From Microbacterium sp. CH12i (GTDB taxonomy: Bacteria > Actinomycetota > Actinomycetes > Actinomycetales > Microbacteriaceae), in assembly GCF_000685355.1 (NCBI RefSeq), contig NZ_JHET01000003.1:62001-126000 (forward strand): a stretch of DNA of 64,000 nt. Direction: 5' to 3'. A program made the position numbers and the translations under genes. The stretch's first letter is position 1. The number at the start of each line of letters is the position of its first letter. This document shows, in pieces, positions 10,287 to 19,795 of the stretch. Below the pieces are notes generated by a model. The model did not search any database and was not told where the DNA came from. It worked only from the letters and a program-made list of their open reading frames with translations.

Positions 10287-11211
10287 CGGTGGCCCCCTTG
10301 GCGTTGCGCTTGTTGGCGGCGAGCAGCAGCAGCGAGACGATCAGCGTCGCGAGGCCGAGGATGACCGCCATGGCGGACGACAGGTTCGCGTCCTTGCCGA
10401 GTGTGGAGGCCGCGTAGATCGCCATGTTCGGAGTGAAGTCGCTGGGGATGTTGGAGGTGATCGACTGCAGCACCTGCGGCTCATTGAACAGCTGCAGGGT
10501 GCCGATCACGCTGGACAGCGTGGTCAGTAGCAGCGCGGGCGTGATCATCGGAAGCTTGATCTGCAGTGCCGTGCGCACTTCACCGGCGCCGTCGATCCGC
10601 GCCGCTTCGTACATCTCACGCGGTACGGACTGAAGAGCGGAGAACAGGATGATCATGTTGATTCCGATCAGCGACCAGAGGTTGATGTTTCCGATCGACC
10701 ACCAGATCGCGCCGGGGCCGAGAAGATTGAGGTCGACGCCGAAGGATGAGAAGAACTGCAGGATCGGGCTCACCGAGGGCTGGTAGAGAAAGCCCCACAG
10801 GAGTGCCGCGATCACGCTGGGGACGGCGTACGGAAGGAACACCGCGAACTGGAAGAAGCGCTTGGCCTTCACGAGGGCGGAGTCGAAGAGAAGCGCGAGG
10901 ACCGCGGCGATGATCATCATCACCGGCACCTGGATCGCGCCGTACAGCAGGACCTTCGGGAAGCCGAGCAGGAAGTCCGTGTCGGCGAACGCACGGATGA
11001 AGTTGTCGAAGCCGACGAAGTCGATGCTCGAGCCGCCGAAGCCCAGCCCGCTCGACTGTCGCGAGTACAGGCTGTTGACGACGCCGACGATGATCGGTGT
11101 GACGAGGAAGACGAGGAACACGATCACGAACGGCGCGATGAACGCGTACGGGACCCAGGGCCTCCCGGCGCCGGAGAACCGGCGCCGGGAGGTGGAGCGG
11201 ATGCTGGTCAC
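10276..11211 (-). CDS. Carbohydrate ABC transporter permease (MalF family)
   Basis: Membrane permease of 311 residues, starting at the GTG at 11211 (MTSIRSTSRRRFSGAG); the open frame upstream is out-of-frame lipoprotein sequence. About six membrane segments are visible, beginning WVPYAFIAPFVIVFLVFLV. The EAA motif is EAARIDGAGEVRTALQIKLP. It lies 7 bases downstream of the lipoprotein gene and overlaps the MalG-type permease gene. It is the first permease of the importer serving the glycoside hydrolases to its left. Confidence 0.91.
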   Translation of the reverse strand: MTSIRSTSRRRFSGAGRPWVPYAFIAPFVIVFLVFLVTPIIVGVVNSLYSRQSSGLGFGGSSIDFVGFDNFIRAFADTDFLLGFPKVLLYGAIQVPVMMIIAAVLALLFDSALVKAKRFFQFAVFLPYAVPSVIAALLWGFLYQPSVSPILQFFSSFGVDLNLLGPGAIWWSIGNINLWSLIGINMIILFSALQSVPREMYEAARIDGAGEVRTALQIKLPMITPALLLTTLSSVIGTLQLFNEPQVLQSITSNIPSDFTPNMAIYAASTLGKDANLSSAMAVILGLATLIVSLLLLAANKRNAKGATDGI

Positions 11212-11218
11212 GACAGGA

Positions 11219-12528
11219 TCACTCCGAGACGCTGAGGCCGCGCGACTTGAGATCCGCGATCGCTGCAGCCTGCGCGATGTCGAGCGCCTCGAGGAAGGTC
11301 TCCTGGCCGTTGACGACCTTGGCGAACTCGTCGAGCAGCGCGGTCTGGATCGAACCGTAGTTCGGCCCCTCGACCCAGGTGTTCGGGGTGTTCTTGGCCG
11401 AGTCGATGAACACCTCGTTGATGACCTGGCCACCGTAGAACTCGGACTCCTGCAGCAGCGCTTCGGAAGCCAGACCGTTCTCGGTCGACGGGAACAGGCC
11501 GCCGACGGTGATCAGTGTGTCCTGCGTCTCGTCCGATCCGTTCAGCCAGGAGGCGAACTTCGCTGCAGCCTCGGCGTTCTTCGTGTTCTTCAGCACGATG
11601 ACAGCGGCTCCACCCGAGTCGCCGGAGTTCTCCGAACCGGCGTTCTTCGGCATCGCGGCGACTGCCCAGTTTCCCGAGGTGCCGGCCGCGTTCTCGGCGA
11701 TCAGGCTCGGGAACCAGGCGGCGTAGGTGATCGTGGCGATCTTGCCGGAGTTGACGAGCGCCCAGTACTCCGGCGTCCACATCTGCTCGGTCGTCACGAG
11801 GTCTTCATCGAGCAGCGTCTGCCAGCGTTCCGCGACGAGCTTGCTGCCCTCGTCGTTCACACCCACGGTCCACGAATCGTCGTCGACGCCGTACCAGCTG
11901 CTCTCGGCCTGCTGGATCTCCTGCGCCCACTGGCCGATCTCGCTCGGGGAGAGGTTGGCGATGTAGACATCGGGATTCGCCGCCTTCAACGCACGGGCGG
12001 TGTCGAGGTATTCGTCCCAGGTCTTGGGGAACTCGAGGCCGTACTGGGCGAAGATGTCGGTGCGGTACATGGTGCCTGCGGGGCCGATTCCTTGTGGAAC
12101 GCCGAAGACGTGGCCATCGAAGGAGACTGCGACCACGACGCCGGGGTGTAGTTCGACTCGTACTCGGAGACGTAGTCGGTGATGTCGACGACGCGCTCGC
12201 TGATCACGTATTCCGGAAGGTTATGCGTGGACAGCTGAACGAGGTCGGGCCCCTTGCCGGCATCGACTGCAGCTTCGACCTTCTGCCCATCATCGCCGGT
12301 CATGCGATGGAACGTGACCTGGATGTCTTCGTTCTTGTCGTTCCACTGGGCGACGAGATCTTCGAGTCCTGGCACCCAGCCCCAGAAGTCGATTGTGACG
12401 GGATCATCCGCGCTCGGCTGCTCACTTCCGGCGGAGCAGGCGGAGAGCGCCGCGACGGCGAGTGCGGGCGCGGCGAGGGCGGCGACCCAGCGCAGCGCAG
12501 TCCGCGTGCTGTGGCGTGTGGATTTCAT
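11219..12528 (-). pseudogene. Sugar ABC transporter substrate-binding lipoprotein (one frameshift)
   Basis: The ATG at 12528 starts a lipoprotein signal (Arg/Lys-rich start, hydrophobic core, lipobox LSAC), then a CUT1 solute-binding domain (VTIDFWGWVPGLEDLV). After NYTPASW the frame changes near 12128-12136; the other frame continues with VSFDGHVFGVPQG and IGPAGTMYRTDIF, the usual next block, to the end at 11219. One missing base accounts for it. The total of about 436 residues is normal. The mature protein would be anchored outside the membrane and pass oligosaccharides to the permease pair. An operator-like palindrome lies about 90 bases upstream. Its link to xyloglucan is inferred from its neighbours. 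Confidence 0.88.
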
Positions 12529-12615
12529 GTGACGTGTTCCTTTCAGACGACAGTGTCGTGACCCGGATCGGGCGGCGATGCCGAGGAAGCGCAGTCGGAT
12601 GCTTCCGGATGCTAT

Positions 12616-12638
12616 TTTGTGTTGTGCTGAAACATAAA
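12616..12638. promoter_or_regulatory. Operator-like inverted repeat between importer lipoprotein and esterase genes
   Basis: Arms TTTGTGTT and AACATAAA (one mismatch) are separated by 7 bases within the 174-base divergent intergenic region. The core TGTTGTG..AAACATA (12620-12636) recurs with a spacer two bases longer upstream of xylA at 37515-37533. A related GTTGTGC..AACA word lies in the ROK gene's own promoter near 16840-16853. This suits a repressor site serving both directions, with ROK the candidate binder; binding is inference. Confidence 0.45.
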
Positions 12639-12702
12639 GTCAAGCCCGGTGCCGAAATTGATCCGATGTATCCGGAGCGGCCATGATGTACGCGGAGGAA
12701 AC

Positions 12703-13677
12703 ATGCCACTGACAGACCTGCCCATCGACCAGCTGCAGGCGTACCGTCCCGCGGTCGCCGAGCCCGAGGATTTCGACGAATTCTGGCGACGCACGCTCGA
12801 TGAATCACGCGCCGCGGGTGGAACGCTCACGCTCGATCACGCGTCGACGCCGATCAGTGAGCTCATCGTCGAGGATCTGACTTTTCCAGGGTACGGCGGT
12901 GAGCCCATCCGTGCGTGGGTCACGAGACCGCGCACCGACCGTCGACTGCCCGCCGTGATCGAGTACATCGGATACAACGGTGGTCGAGGAGTCGCAGGGG
13001 AGAAGCTGCAGTGGGCGGCAGCGGGCTACGTGTACGTGCTGATGGACACCCGGGGCCAGGGCAGCGGCTGGGGGACGGGTGGTGACACGGCCGACCCGCA
13101 TGGCTCGGAGGGATCCGTGCCCGGTTTCATGACGCGTGGGATCGCCAGCCCGGAGACCTACTACTACCGTCGCGTCTTCACGGATGCGGTGCGGCTGGTC
13201 GACGCCGTGCGGATGTTCGACTTCGTCGATGCGTCGCGCGTGTCCGTCACGGGAGCCAGCCAGGGGGGCGGCATCGCGCTCGCTGTCGGCGGTCTCGTCC
13301 CCGGTCTCGTCGGCGTCATGCCTGACGTGCCCTTCCTGTGCCATTTCGGCCGGTCTGTGCAGGTCGCCCCTGATCAGCCCTTCACCGAGATCACGCGCTT
13401 TCTCGCCGTGCACCGCGATCAGGACGAGTGCGTGTTCCGGACGCTGTCGTACTTCGACGGTGTGAACTTCGCGCGTCGCGTTCAGGCGCCTGCACTGTTC
13501 TCGGTGGCGCTGATGGATGGGATCGTCCTCCCCTCCAGCGTGTTCGCCGCCTACAACCACCTCGGTGTCGAAGATCGCGAGATCGAGGTCTACACGTACA
13601 ACGGTCACGAGGGCGGTCAGACGCACCAATGGGTGCGCCAGGCGCAGTGGCTGGCTACTCGCGCTGCTCGCGGATGA
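12703..13677 (+). CDS. Acetyl xylan esterase / cephalosporin-C deacetylase family (AXE1)
   Basis: A 324-residue alpha/beta-hydrolase, starting at the ATG at 12703 with the Shine-Dalgarno GGAGG 7 bases upstream; the earlier in-frame ATG has none. The family pattern is clear: LPAVIEYIGYNGGRG oxyanion region, a nucleophile Ser in GASQGGG, and the C-terminal His in NGHEGGQTHQ. AXE1 proteins remove acetyl groups from xylo- and other oligosaccharides, usually as cytoplasmic hexamers; no signal peptide is seen. It is divergent from the importer lipoprotein gene, and its 3' end overlaps the convergent GH42 gene by 23 bases. In this locus it would deacetylate imported xyloglucan fragments. Confidence 0.9.
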   Translation: MPLTDLPIDQLQAYRPAVAEPEDFDEFWRRTLDESRAAGGTLTLDHASTPISELIVEDLTFPGYGGEPIRAWVTRPRTDRRLPAVIEYIGYNGGRGVAGEKLQWAAAGYVYVLMDTRGQGSGWGTGGDTADPHGSEGSVPGFMTRGIASPETYYYRRVFTDAVRLVDAVRMFDFVDASRVSVTGASQGGGIALAVGGLVPGLVGVMPDVPFLCHFGRSVQVAPDQPFTEITRFLAVHRDQDECVFRTLSYFDGVNFARRVQAPALFSVALMDGIVLPSSVFAAYNHLGVEDREIEVYTYNGHEGGQTHQWVRQAQWLATRAARG

Positions 13678-15666
13678 CGGACACGGAGCCGGCGGGAACA
13701 AGGAACGTCCCGTCGCTTCCCGGTCCGAGACGAGGTCGGTGCCCAGCGCCCTGATCGACTCCTCTCGGTCGCCGTGATTGATCAGGAAAAGCCATGAGCC
13801 GTCCTCGGAGACGCGCCGCACGGCCTCGACATGGTCACCAGACGGAAGCCGTCTGACGACGCCCGCGTCTCCGGCGATCCGGGCCGCGAGCGAGTCCAGA
13901 CCCCGATCGACAAGTCCTGTGACGTGCCATGCGACACCCGCTCCGACCGTCCGACGAGTGACGGCGGGCAGGCCCGCCAGCGGCCCGTCGGCGTAGGTGT
14001 CGACGACCTCGGCCGATGTCGCGCGCACGCGCGTCGCGAGATCGGCGACATCCGCCCCCGAAGTGAGACGGACGCTCGTTCCTCGCAGCAGGGGGTGCAG
14101 CTCTTCGCCGACGATTCCGAGCAGCTCGCGAAAGGCCCCGGGGTAGCCGCCGACGCGTACATGATTGTCGGCATCCGCGATGCCTGAGAGCGCGCCGACG
14201 ACGACCGTCGCCCCGCAGTCTGCGGCTCGCGTGAGGCGCTCGACGGTGGCGTCGTCAACGAGGTAGAGCGACGGCAGCACGATGAGCCGATAATCGTCGA
14301 GGTCAGCCTGCGGAGGCCGGATGTCCGGACCGAACCCCCGTGCGCTGAGCGCCTCGAACCAGCGGCGAGCATCGTCATGCAGCGCGAAGTCGTTCACGGG
14401 TTTCTGCCCTGCCTGCCACGCCCAGAGCGACACGTCATCGGTGATGATCGCGACGTCGGAGCGCTCCACCAGGCTGCCCGCCACTTCGCCGATACGGCGG
14501 AGGACACCGCCCAGCTCGACGACTTCCCGCCACTGACGCGTGTTCGCGCCGGCGTGCGGAACCATCGCGGAATGGAACTGCTCGGCCCCGGAAGCGGACG
14601 CACGCCATTGGAAGAACAGCGCGCCGTCGGATCCGTTCGCGATGTGCTGCACGGTGTTGCGGATCATCTCGCCAGGAGCCTTCGGAGAATTGCGCACCTG
14701 CCAGTTCACCGCAGAGGTGGAGTGCTCCATCACCAGCCACGGGCGGGTGGGATCGAGCCCTCGGGTACGGGACGCCACGAACGACAGTTCGCGTTCGCGA
14801 TGCGGGTCGTCCACCGTCGTGTAGTGATCGATCGCGACGACGTCGAGATCGTCGATCCACGACGCGTAGTCGGCAACGCTGCCCTGCGGCGAGACCATGA
14901 GGTTGGTGGTGATCGGCGTCGTCACGCCGGCCGCGCGCAGTGCGTCGCGTTCGAGGCGGAAATGGCTGAGCAGCGCGTCGGAGCTGAACCGATCGAAGTC
15001 GAGCAGCAGCGAGGGGTTCTGCGCGGACTCACTGTCGAGCGGTGCGATGACATCGTCGAAACGGCGGTAGCGCTGTCCCCAGAAGGCTGTTCCCCATGCG
15101 CGGTTGAGAGCATCGACCCCGTCGTAGCGTTCTTCGAGCCAGGCGCGGAATGCGATCGTGGATTGCTCGCAGTAGCAGCGCCGGTTGCCGCCGCCGAGCT
15201 CGTTGCTCACGTGCCACATGCTGACGGCAGGGTGCTGACCGTACCGTTCGCCCAGGCGCGAAACGACCCGGGAGGCGTAGTCCTGCCAGACCGGATGGCT
15301 CGGGCACCATTGGAGTCTGCCGCCCTGGTGATAGCGGATACCGCGCCGATCCACCGGGAGGATCTCCGGATGCTCCACATGAAGCCAGATCGGCGGCGCC
15401 GCAGTGGGGGTGGCGAGGTCGATCGAGATATCGGCGTCAGCGAGCAGAGCGATCACGCGGTCGAACCAGTCCCAGTCCCACTGGTCGTCATCGACCTCGA
15501 GCATCCCCCAGGAGAAGACGCCGAGGGTGACCGTGTTCACGCCGGCGTCGCGCATGAGCGCGATGTCCTCCTGCCAGACGGACTCCGGCCATTGCTCAGG
15601 GTTGTAGTCACCTCCGAACAGGAGAGTGCGATGTGTGTCGAGAGGGCGTCGGCGTTGTGCGGGCAC
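13655..15666 (-). pseudogene. GH42 beta-galactosidase (frameshift near 3' end)
   Basis: Starts at the GTG at 15666 (MPAQRRRPLDTHRTLLFGG), preceded by GAGG. Catalytic residues are visible: acid/base Glu in WHVSNELGG and nucleophile Glu in VMEHSTSAVNW. A trimerisation domain follows (DVAIITDDVSLWAWQ). Near 13706-13711 one base is missing; the correct C-terminus, GTFLVPAGSVSVIREQRE, is in the next frame and stops at 13655. Uncorrected, the frame runs on antisense through the esterase gene to a false 1012-residue protein. The corrected length of 670 is typical. GH42 enzymes hydrolyse beta-galactosides, some also alpha-L-arabinopyranosides, inside the cell. It lies 7 bases after the ROK gene. Confidence 0.9.
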
Positions 15667-15673
15667 GTGTTCC

Positions 15674-16809
15674 TCAGGTTGAGAGTACGAGGCGGATGGC
15701 GCTGACAGCTGCCGCCCAGGCGTAATCGGCGAACTTGAATGGGTGAAGCTCGAGCAGCGGTGGCTCGGCGGCCGGGTCGAGAGCTTCGGAGACGGATGCC
15801 GCGAGGAGAGCTTCATCGAACTGAGCGATCGGTAGTCCCTCACCGGTGACGATGATCTTGTCCACGTCGGCGATACAGGTCAGGTTGCCGATCACGACGC
15901 CGAGCGCACGGATGGCATCGTTGACGGCACGCAGGGGGATCTCCTCGCCCCGTCGGGCGTGAACGAGCACCTCGTCGAACGGCAGACCTCCCGCATTGTG
16001 CTCGACCGCGGGAATCGTCACGAACGCCGACACGCAGCCGGTGTGCCCTCGATCGCATCGGGGGCCGGTGTCGCTCACGCGCATGTGCCCGACTTTTCCG
16101 GGGTGACCGTGCGCGCCACGGATCATCTCGTCTCCGACGACGCTCCGGCGCCGATGCCTGCACCCAGACCGATGAGGGCCAGCGATGCGGAGCCACGTCC
16201 CGTGCCGAACCAATGGTGCGCTGCGGTCAGCGCCTGGACGTCGTTGCCGATTTCAGCGGGGAGGCCGGTGCGTCGGCTGACTAGATCGGCCAGAGGGATA
16301 TTCTCCCAGCCGAGGAAGTGCGAGCCGACGATTCGACGTCGACCGTCAGCGCCGATGACATCGCCGGCGAGGCACACCCCGACAGCAGCGATGCGGGTGT
16401 GCGTCTGGCGCAGGTCTTCGATCACCGTGCCGATGAGGTCGACGACGTCATCGACCTCGCGAGAGGGCAGCGTGTACTCGACAGTGTCGATCACTTGGGC
16501 CGAAAGGTCCACCACCGCGGCGTATAGGGCATCGCCGGTCAGTTTGATGCCTGCGAACTGTGCCGCATCCGCTCGCACGTGCAGCATCTCGGACGGGCGG
16601 CCGCGTCCTGGACGCACCTCGGCGGCACCCTCTACGACCACGCCGAGTTCGACGAGATCACGGGAGAGTCGGGACAAAGAAGCCCGTGACATCCCTGTGC
16701 GCCGGGTCAACTCGGCGCGCGAGCGCGACCCGTGCACCAGAACCTCGAGTAGCACGCCACGCTGCGCGTCGTGCAAAGCAGGCCAGGACCAGCTCGGGGA
16801 AAGCGGCAT
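15674..16809 (-). pseudogene. ROK-family transcriptional regulator (one frameshift)
   Basis: The N-terminal winged helix (residues 18-60, SRAELTRRTGMSRASLSRL) is followed by the ROK sugar-kinase-like domain: GVCLAGDVIG, LPAEIGNDVQALTAAHHWFGTG, and GLGAGIGAG. Here (16137-16146) the frame shifts by one missing base. The other frame continues VVGDEMIRGAHGHPGKVGHM, then the Cys-rich zinc site CDRGHTGC, to the stop at 15674. It is the first gene of the strand pair ROK-GH42 and the best candidate regulator of the xyloglucan locus. ROK proteins are usually repressors released by a sugar ligand. Confidence 0.88.
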
Positions 16810-16926
16810 GCAGTGAGCTTAGCGTCGTTTCCCGATTTTGTTGCACAACGCGACGAAATGCGTATCCTCCGATTGGAGAGCGACGAAGTCTCGGTGGGGG
16901 AGGGATCCGAGGCCTCGCCGCCCGTC

Positions 16927-17385
16927 TCAGGAGGTGATGCGGATTTCAGCGATGACTTCGGCGTACTCGGTTTCGCCTACCGGCGTGAATCCGACTCGGT
17001 GGAAGAACGCCTCAGGGCCGCCGTCTCCGGCTTCGTAGATCACGTCGACGTGGTCCATGCCGCGCGCGCGCGCCTCGTCGAGCAGCTTCTCTACCGCGAA
17101 GCGGCCGACGCCGCGCCCCTGGTCATCTGCGTCGACGTTGATGCGCCACAGCACGGAACGGAAATGCTCTTCAGGAGCCTCGGCGTCAAAGCTCGCACTG
17201 ACGAAGCCGACCACCTCATCGCTATCGAGAACAACTCGCTGCCACGAGGTCTGCGGATTGATCACTGTCGCGGCGATCCCGTACGAGACGGGCGCGAGGT
17301 ACTGTTCCTGCCCTGGCTTCAGGGACAGATTATTGACGGCGACGATCGTCGCAGCGGACAGTTCAACCATACGCAGTTCGGACAT
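16927..17385 (-). CDS. GNAT-family N-acetyltransferase
   Basis: A 152-residue protein with the GNAT core: beta4 strand SVLWRINVDADDQGRGVGRFAVEKLL, where the acetyl-CoA pyrophosphate loop is the Q-G-R-G-V-G element, and a final AFFHRVGFTPVGE strand. The substrate cannot be predicted; such single-domain enzymes acetylate amines on small molecules, antibiotics or proteins. It stands alone between the ROK gene and icd, divergent from icd. No partner antitoxin gene is adjacent, so a toxin role is not suggested. Confidence 0.85.
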   Translation of the reverse strand: MSELRMVELSAATIVAVNNLSLKPGQEQYLAPVSYGIAATVINPQTSWQRVVLDSDEVVGFVSASFDAEAPEEHFRSVLWRINVDADDQGRGVGRFAVEKLLDEARARGMDHVDVIYEAGDGGPEAFFHRVGFTPVGETEYAEVIAEIRITS

Positions 17386-17504
17386 ATGCCCAGGGTAACC
17401 TCTCCCGAGGCTCTCGTGCCGAAACTTATGAGGAGAGCGTCATAGAGACCACTCAGGTATCTTGGTATCGAGACAAATTTGACTCGTGAACGGAGAATCT
17501 CCCG

Positions 17505-19721
17505 GTGACCGAAGACGCGATTATCTACACCCACACGGACGAGGCGCCGGCTCTCGCCACTGCATCGTTCCTCCCGATCGTCCAGGCCTATGCAGGCAAG
17601 GCTGGAATCGAGATTGAAACCCGCGACATTTCGCTGGCAGGGCGCATCCTCGCGGCCTTCCCGCAGCGGCTGACCGCCGACCAGGAAGTGTCCGATGCTC
17701 TCGCCGAACTTGGCGGGCTCGCCACGCTTCCTGAGGCAAACATCATCAAACTGCCGAACATCTCGGCATCCATTCCCCAGCTGAAGGCGGCGATCACCGA
17801 ACTGCAGGGGCAGGGTTACGACATTCCGAGCTTCCCGGATGACCCGTCCTCGCTCGAGGAGAAAGACGTCCGCGCTCGCTACGACCGCATCAAGGGCTCC
17901 GCAGTTAACCCCGTGCTACGCGAGGGCAACAGCGACCGTCGTGCCCCGCTCGCGGTGAAGAATTACGCGAAGAAGCACCCCCACACGAACAAGCCGTTCC
18001 CTGAGGGATCCAAAACGCGCGTCGCCACGATGACGCAGGATGACTTCAAGCACAACGAGAAGTCTTGGGTTGCCGCTCACGACGATGTCCTGACGATTCG
18101 TCACATCGCCGAAGACGGCACGGTCACGGTCCTCAAGGACAACCTCAAGGTGCTGCCGCGCGAAATCATCGACGGAACCTTCCTCTCGGCATCCGCTCTC
18201 GATGCGTTCTTAGGCGAAACTCTCGAGACGGCAAAGGCCGACGACGTGCTCTACTCGGTGCACCTGAAGGCGACGATGATGAAGGTCTCTGACCCGATCA
18301 TCTTCGGCCACGTCGTCAAGGCATTCTTCGCCGATGTGTTCGCTCGTTACGGTGACCAGCTGGCAGCATCCGGACTCAGCGCCAATGATGGTCTCGGCTC
18401 GATCCTCACGGGTCTTGCCGGTATCGAGGGCAGCGACGAGCTCATCGCAGCCTTCGAGAGCGCCATCGCGAACGGACCCCGTCTCTCGTACGTCAACTCC
18501 GACAAGGGCACCACCAACCTGCACGTCCCCTCGGACGTCATCGTGGATGCCTCGATGCCCGCGCTGGTGCGCAACGGCGGCAAGCTCTGGGGCGTCGATG
18601 GCGGCGAGGACGACACGCTCGCTGTTATCCCTGACTCCTCCTACGCCGGCGTCTACCAGGCTGTCATCGACGATGTGATCGCGAATGGCCCGCTCAACCC
18701 CGCAACGATCGGCACTGTGCCGAACGTGGGACTGATGGCGCAGGCGGCCGAGGAATACGGCAGCCACGACAAGACTTTCGAAATCTCGGCTCCCGGCCGG
18801 GTCGAGGTCATCGACAGCGACGGCGTGGTGCTCATCGAGCACGAGGTCGGTGCTGGCGACATCTGGCGTGCAACCCAGACCAAGCACATTCCAGTGATCG
18901 ACTGGGTGCGCTTGGCAGTCTCTCGCGCGCAGGCGACGGGTGATCCTGCGGTGTTCTGGCTCGACGTGAACCGTGCGCACGACGCACAGCTGATCGCGAA
19001 GGTGCACCAGGCTCTCGCCACCCTCGACACCAAGGGGGCGCAGATCTCGATCCTCGCTCCAGAGGAGGCAACGCGTTACACGCTGGCGCGGATGCGTCAC
19101 GGCCTCGACACGATCTCGGTGACCGGCAACGTGCTGCGCGACTATCTGACCGACCTGTTCCCGATCCTTGAGGTCGGCACGAGCGCCAAGATGCTCTCGA
19201 TCGTCCCGTTGCTCGCCGGCGGTGGCCTGTTCGAGACCGGTGCGGGCGGTTCGGCACCCAAGCACGTGCAGCAGCTCGTCGAGCAGAACTACCTGCGCTG
19301 GGACTCGCTCGGCGAGTTCTTCGCGCTCGCGGCGTCGCTCGAGCACTTCGCCGATCGCAACGGCAACGAGAAGGCACGCGTGCTGGCTGAAACGCTGGAT
19401 GCTGCGACCGGAACGTTCCTCGAAGAGGATCGTTCGCCCGGCCGCAAGCTCGGCACGATCGACAACCGCGGCAGCCACTTCTACCTGAGCTTGTACTGGG
19501 CGCAGGAACTGGCTGCGCAGACGAAGGATGCTGAGCTTGCCTCGGCGTTCGCTTCGATCGCCGCCGACCTCGCCGAGAAGGAGCAGACGATCGTCGCCGA
19601 GCTCAACGGTGTGCAAGGTTCTGCGGTCGACATCGGTGGGTACTACCGTCCGGACGACGCGAAGGTGACGAAGATCATGCGCCCCTCGGCAACGCTGAAC
19701 GGGATCATCGACACGTTCTGA
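17505..19721 (+). CDS. icd: Isocitrate dehydrogenase (NADP+), monomeric type
   Basis: A 738-residue protein with a GTG start at 17505, the usual size for the monomeric IDH class found in actinobacteria. Recognisable blocks include the substrate-binding [19 protein letters not shown], the [15 protein letters not shown] block and the coenzyme region near the C-terminus ([20 protein letters not shown]). It converts isocitrate to 2-oxoglutarate and CO2, making NADPH in the TCA cycle. It is a single-gene unit, closed by a strong intrinsic terminator 10 bases after the stop. No disruption is seen. Confidence 0.97.
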   Translation: MTEDAIIYTHTDEAPALATASFLPIVQAYAGKAGIEIETRDISLAGRILAAFPQRLTADQEVSDALAELGGLATLPEANIIKLPNISASIPQLKAAITELQGQGYDIPSFPDDPSSLEEKDVRARYDRIKGSAVNPVLREGNSDRRAPLAVKNYAKKHPHTNKPFPEGSKTRVATMTQDDFKHNEKSWVAAHDDVLTIRHIAEDGTVTVLKDNLKVLPREIIDGTFLSASALDAFLGETLETAKADDVLYSVHLKATMMKVSDPIIFGHVVKAFFADVFARYGDQLAASGLSANDGLGSILTGLAGIEGSDELIAAFESAIANGPRLSYVNSDKGTTNLHVPSDVIVDASMPALVRNGGKLWGVDGGEDDTLAVIPDSSYAGVYQAVIDDVIANGPLNPATIGTVPNVGLMAQAAEEYGSHDKTFEISAPGRVEVIDSDGVVLIEHEVGAGDIWRATQTKHIPVIDWVRLAVSRAQATGDPAVFWLDVNRAHDAQLIAKVHQALATLDTKGAQISILAPEEATRYTLARMRHGLDTISVTGNVLRDYLTDLFPILEVGTSAKMLSIVPLLAGGGLFETGAGGSAPKHVQQLVEQNYLRWDSLGEFFALAASLEHFADRNGNEKARVLAETLDAATGTFLEEDRSPGRKLGTIDNRGSHFYLSLYWAQELAAQTKDAELASAFASIAADLAEKEQTIVAELNGVQGSAVDIGGYYRPDDAKVTKIMRPSATLNGIIDTF

Positions 19722-19730
19722 TCCTTACAA

Positions 19731-19771
19731 CGCAAGAAGGCCGGATGCTACGTGCATCCGGCCTTCTTGCG
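19731..19771 (+). terminator. Intrinsic terminator after icd
   Basis: A perfect 18-bp stem (19731-19748 with 19754-19771) with the 5-base loop TACGT. The inner stem is CCGGATGC / GCATCCGG, the same GGATGC-loop-GCATCC layout as the hairpin at 55257-55283. It probably stops transcription from both icd and the convergent L,D-transpeptidase gene. Confidence 0.9.
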
Positions 19772-19795
19772 TGTGCTCGCTGTTGAGCAGTCGGG

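Noticed and set aside
12805..15843. 1012-residue GH42 protein with a long C-terminal extension
   Set aside because: The last ~290 residues are antisense read-through of the esterase gene caused by a missing base near 13709; the true C-terminus is in the next frame.
16927..17385. GNAT gene as part of a toxin-antitoxin pair
   Set aside because: No DUF1778-like antitoxin gene is adjacent and the protein resembles ordinary stand-alone GNAT enzymes.
18210..19616. 468-residue minus-strand open frame inside icd
   Set aside because: Antisense shadow of a well-conserved enzyme; composition is His/Arg-rich without motifs.
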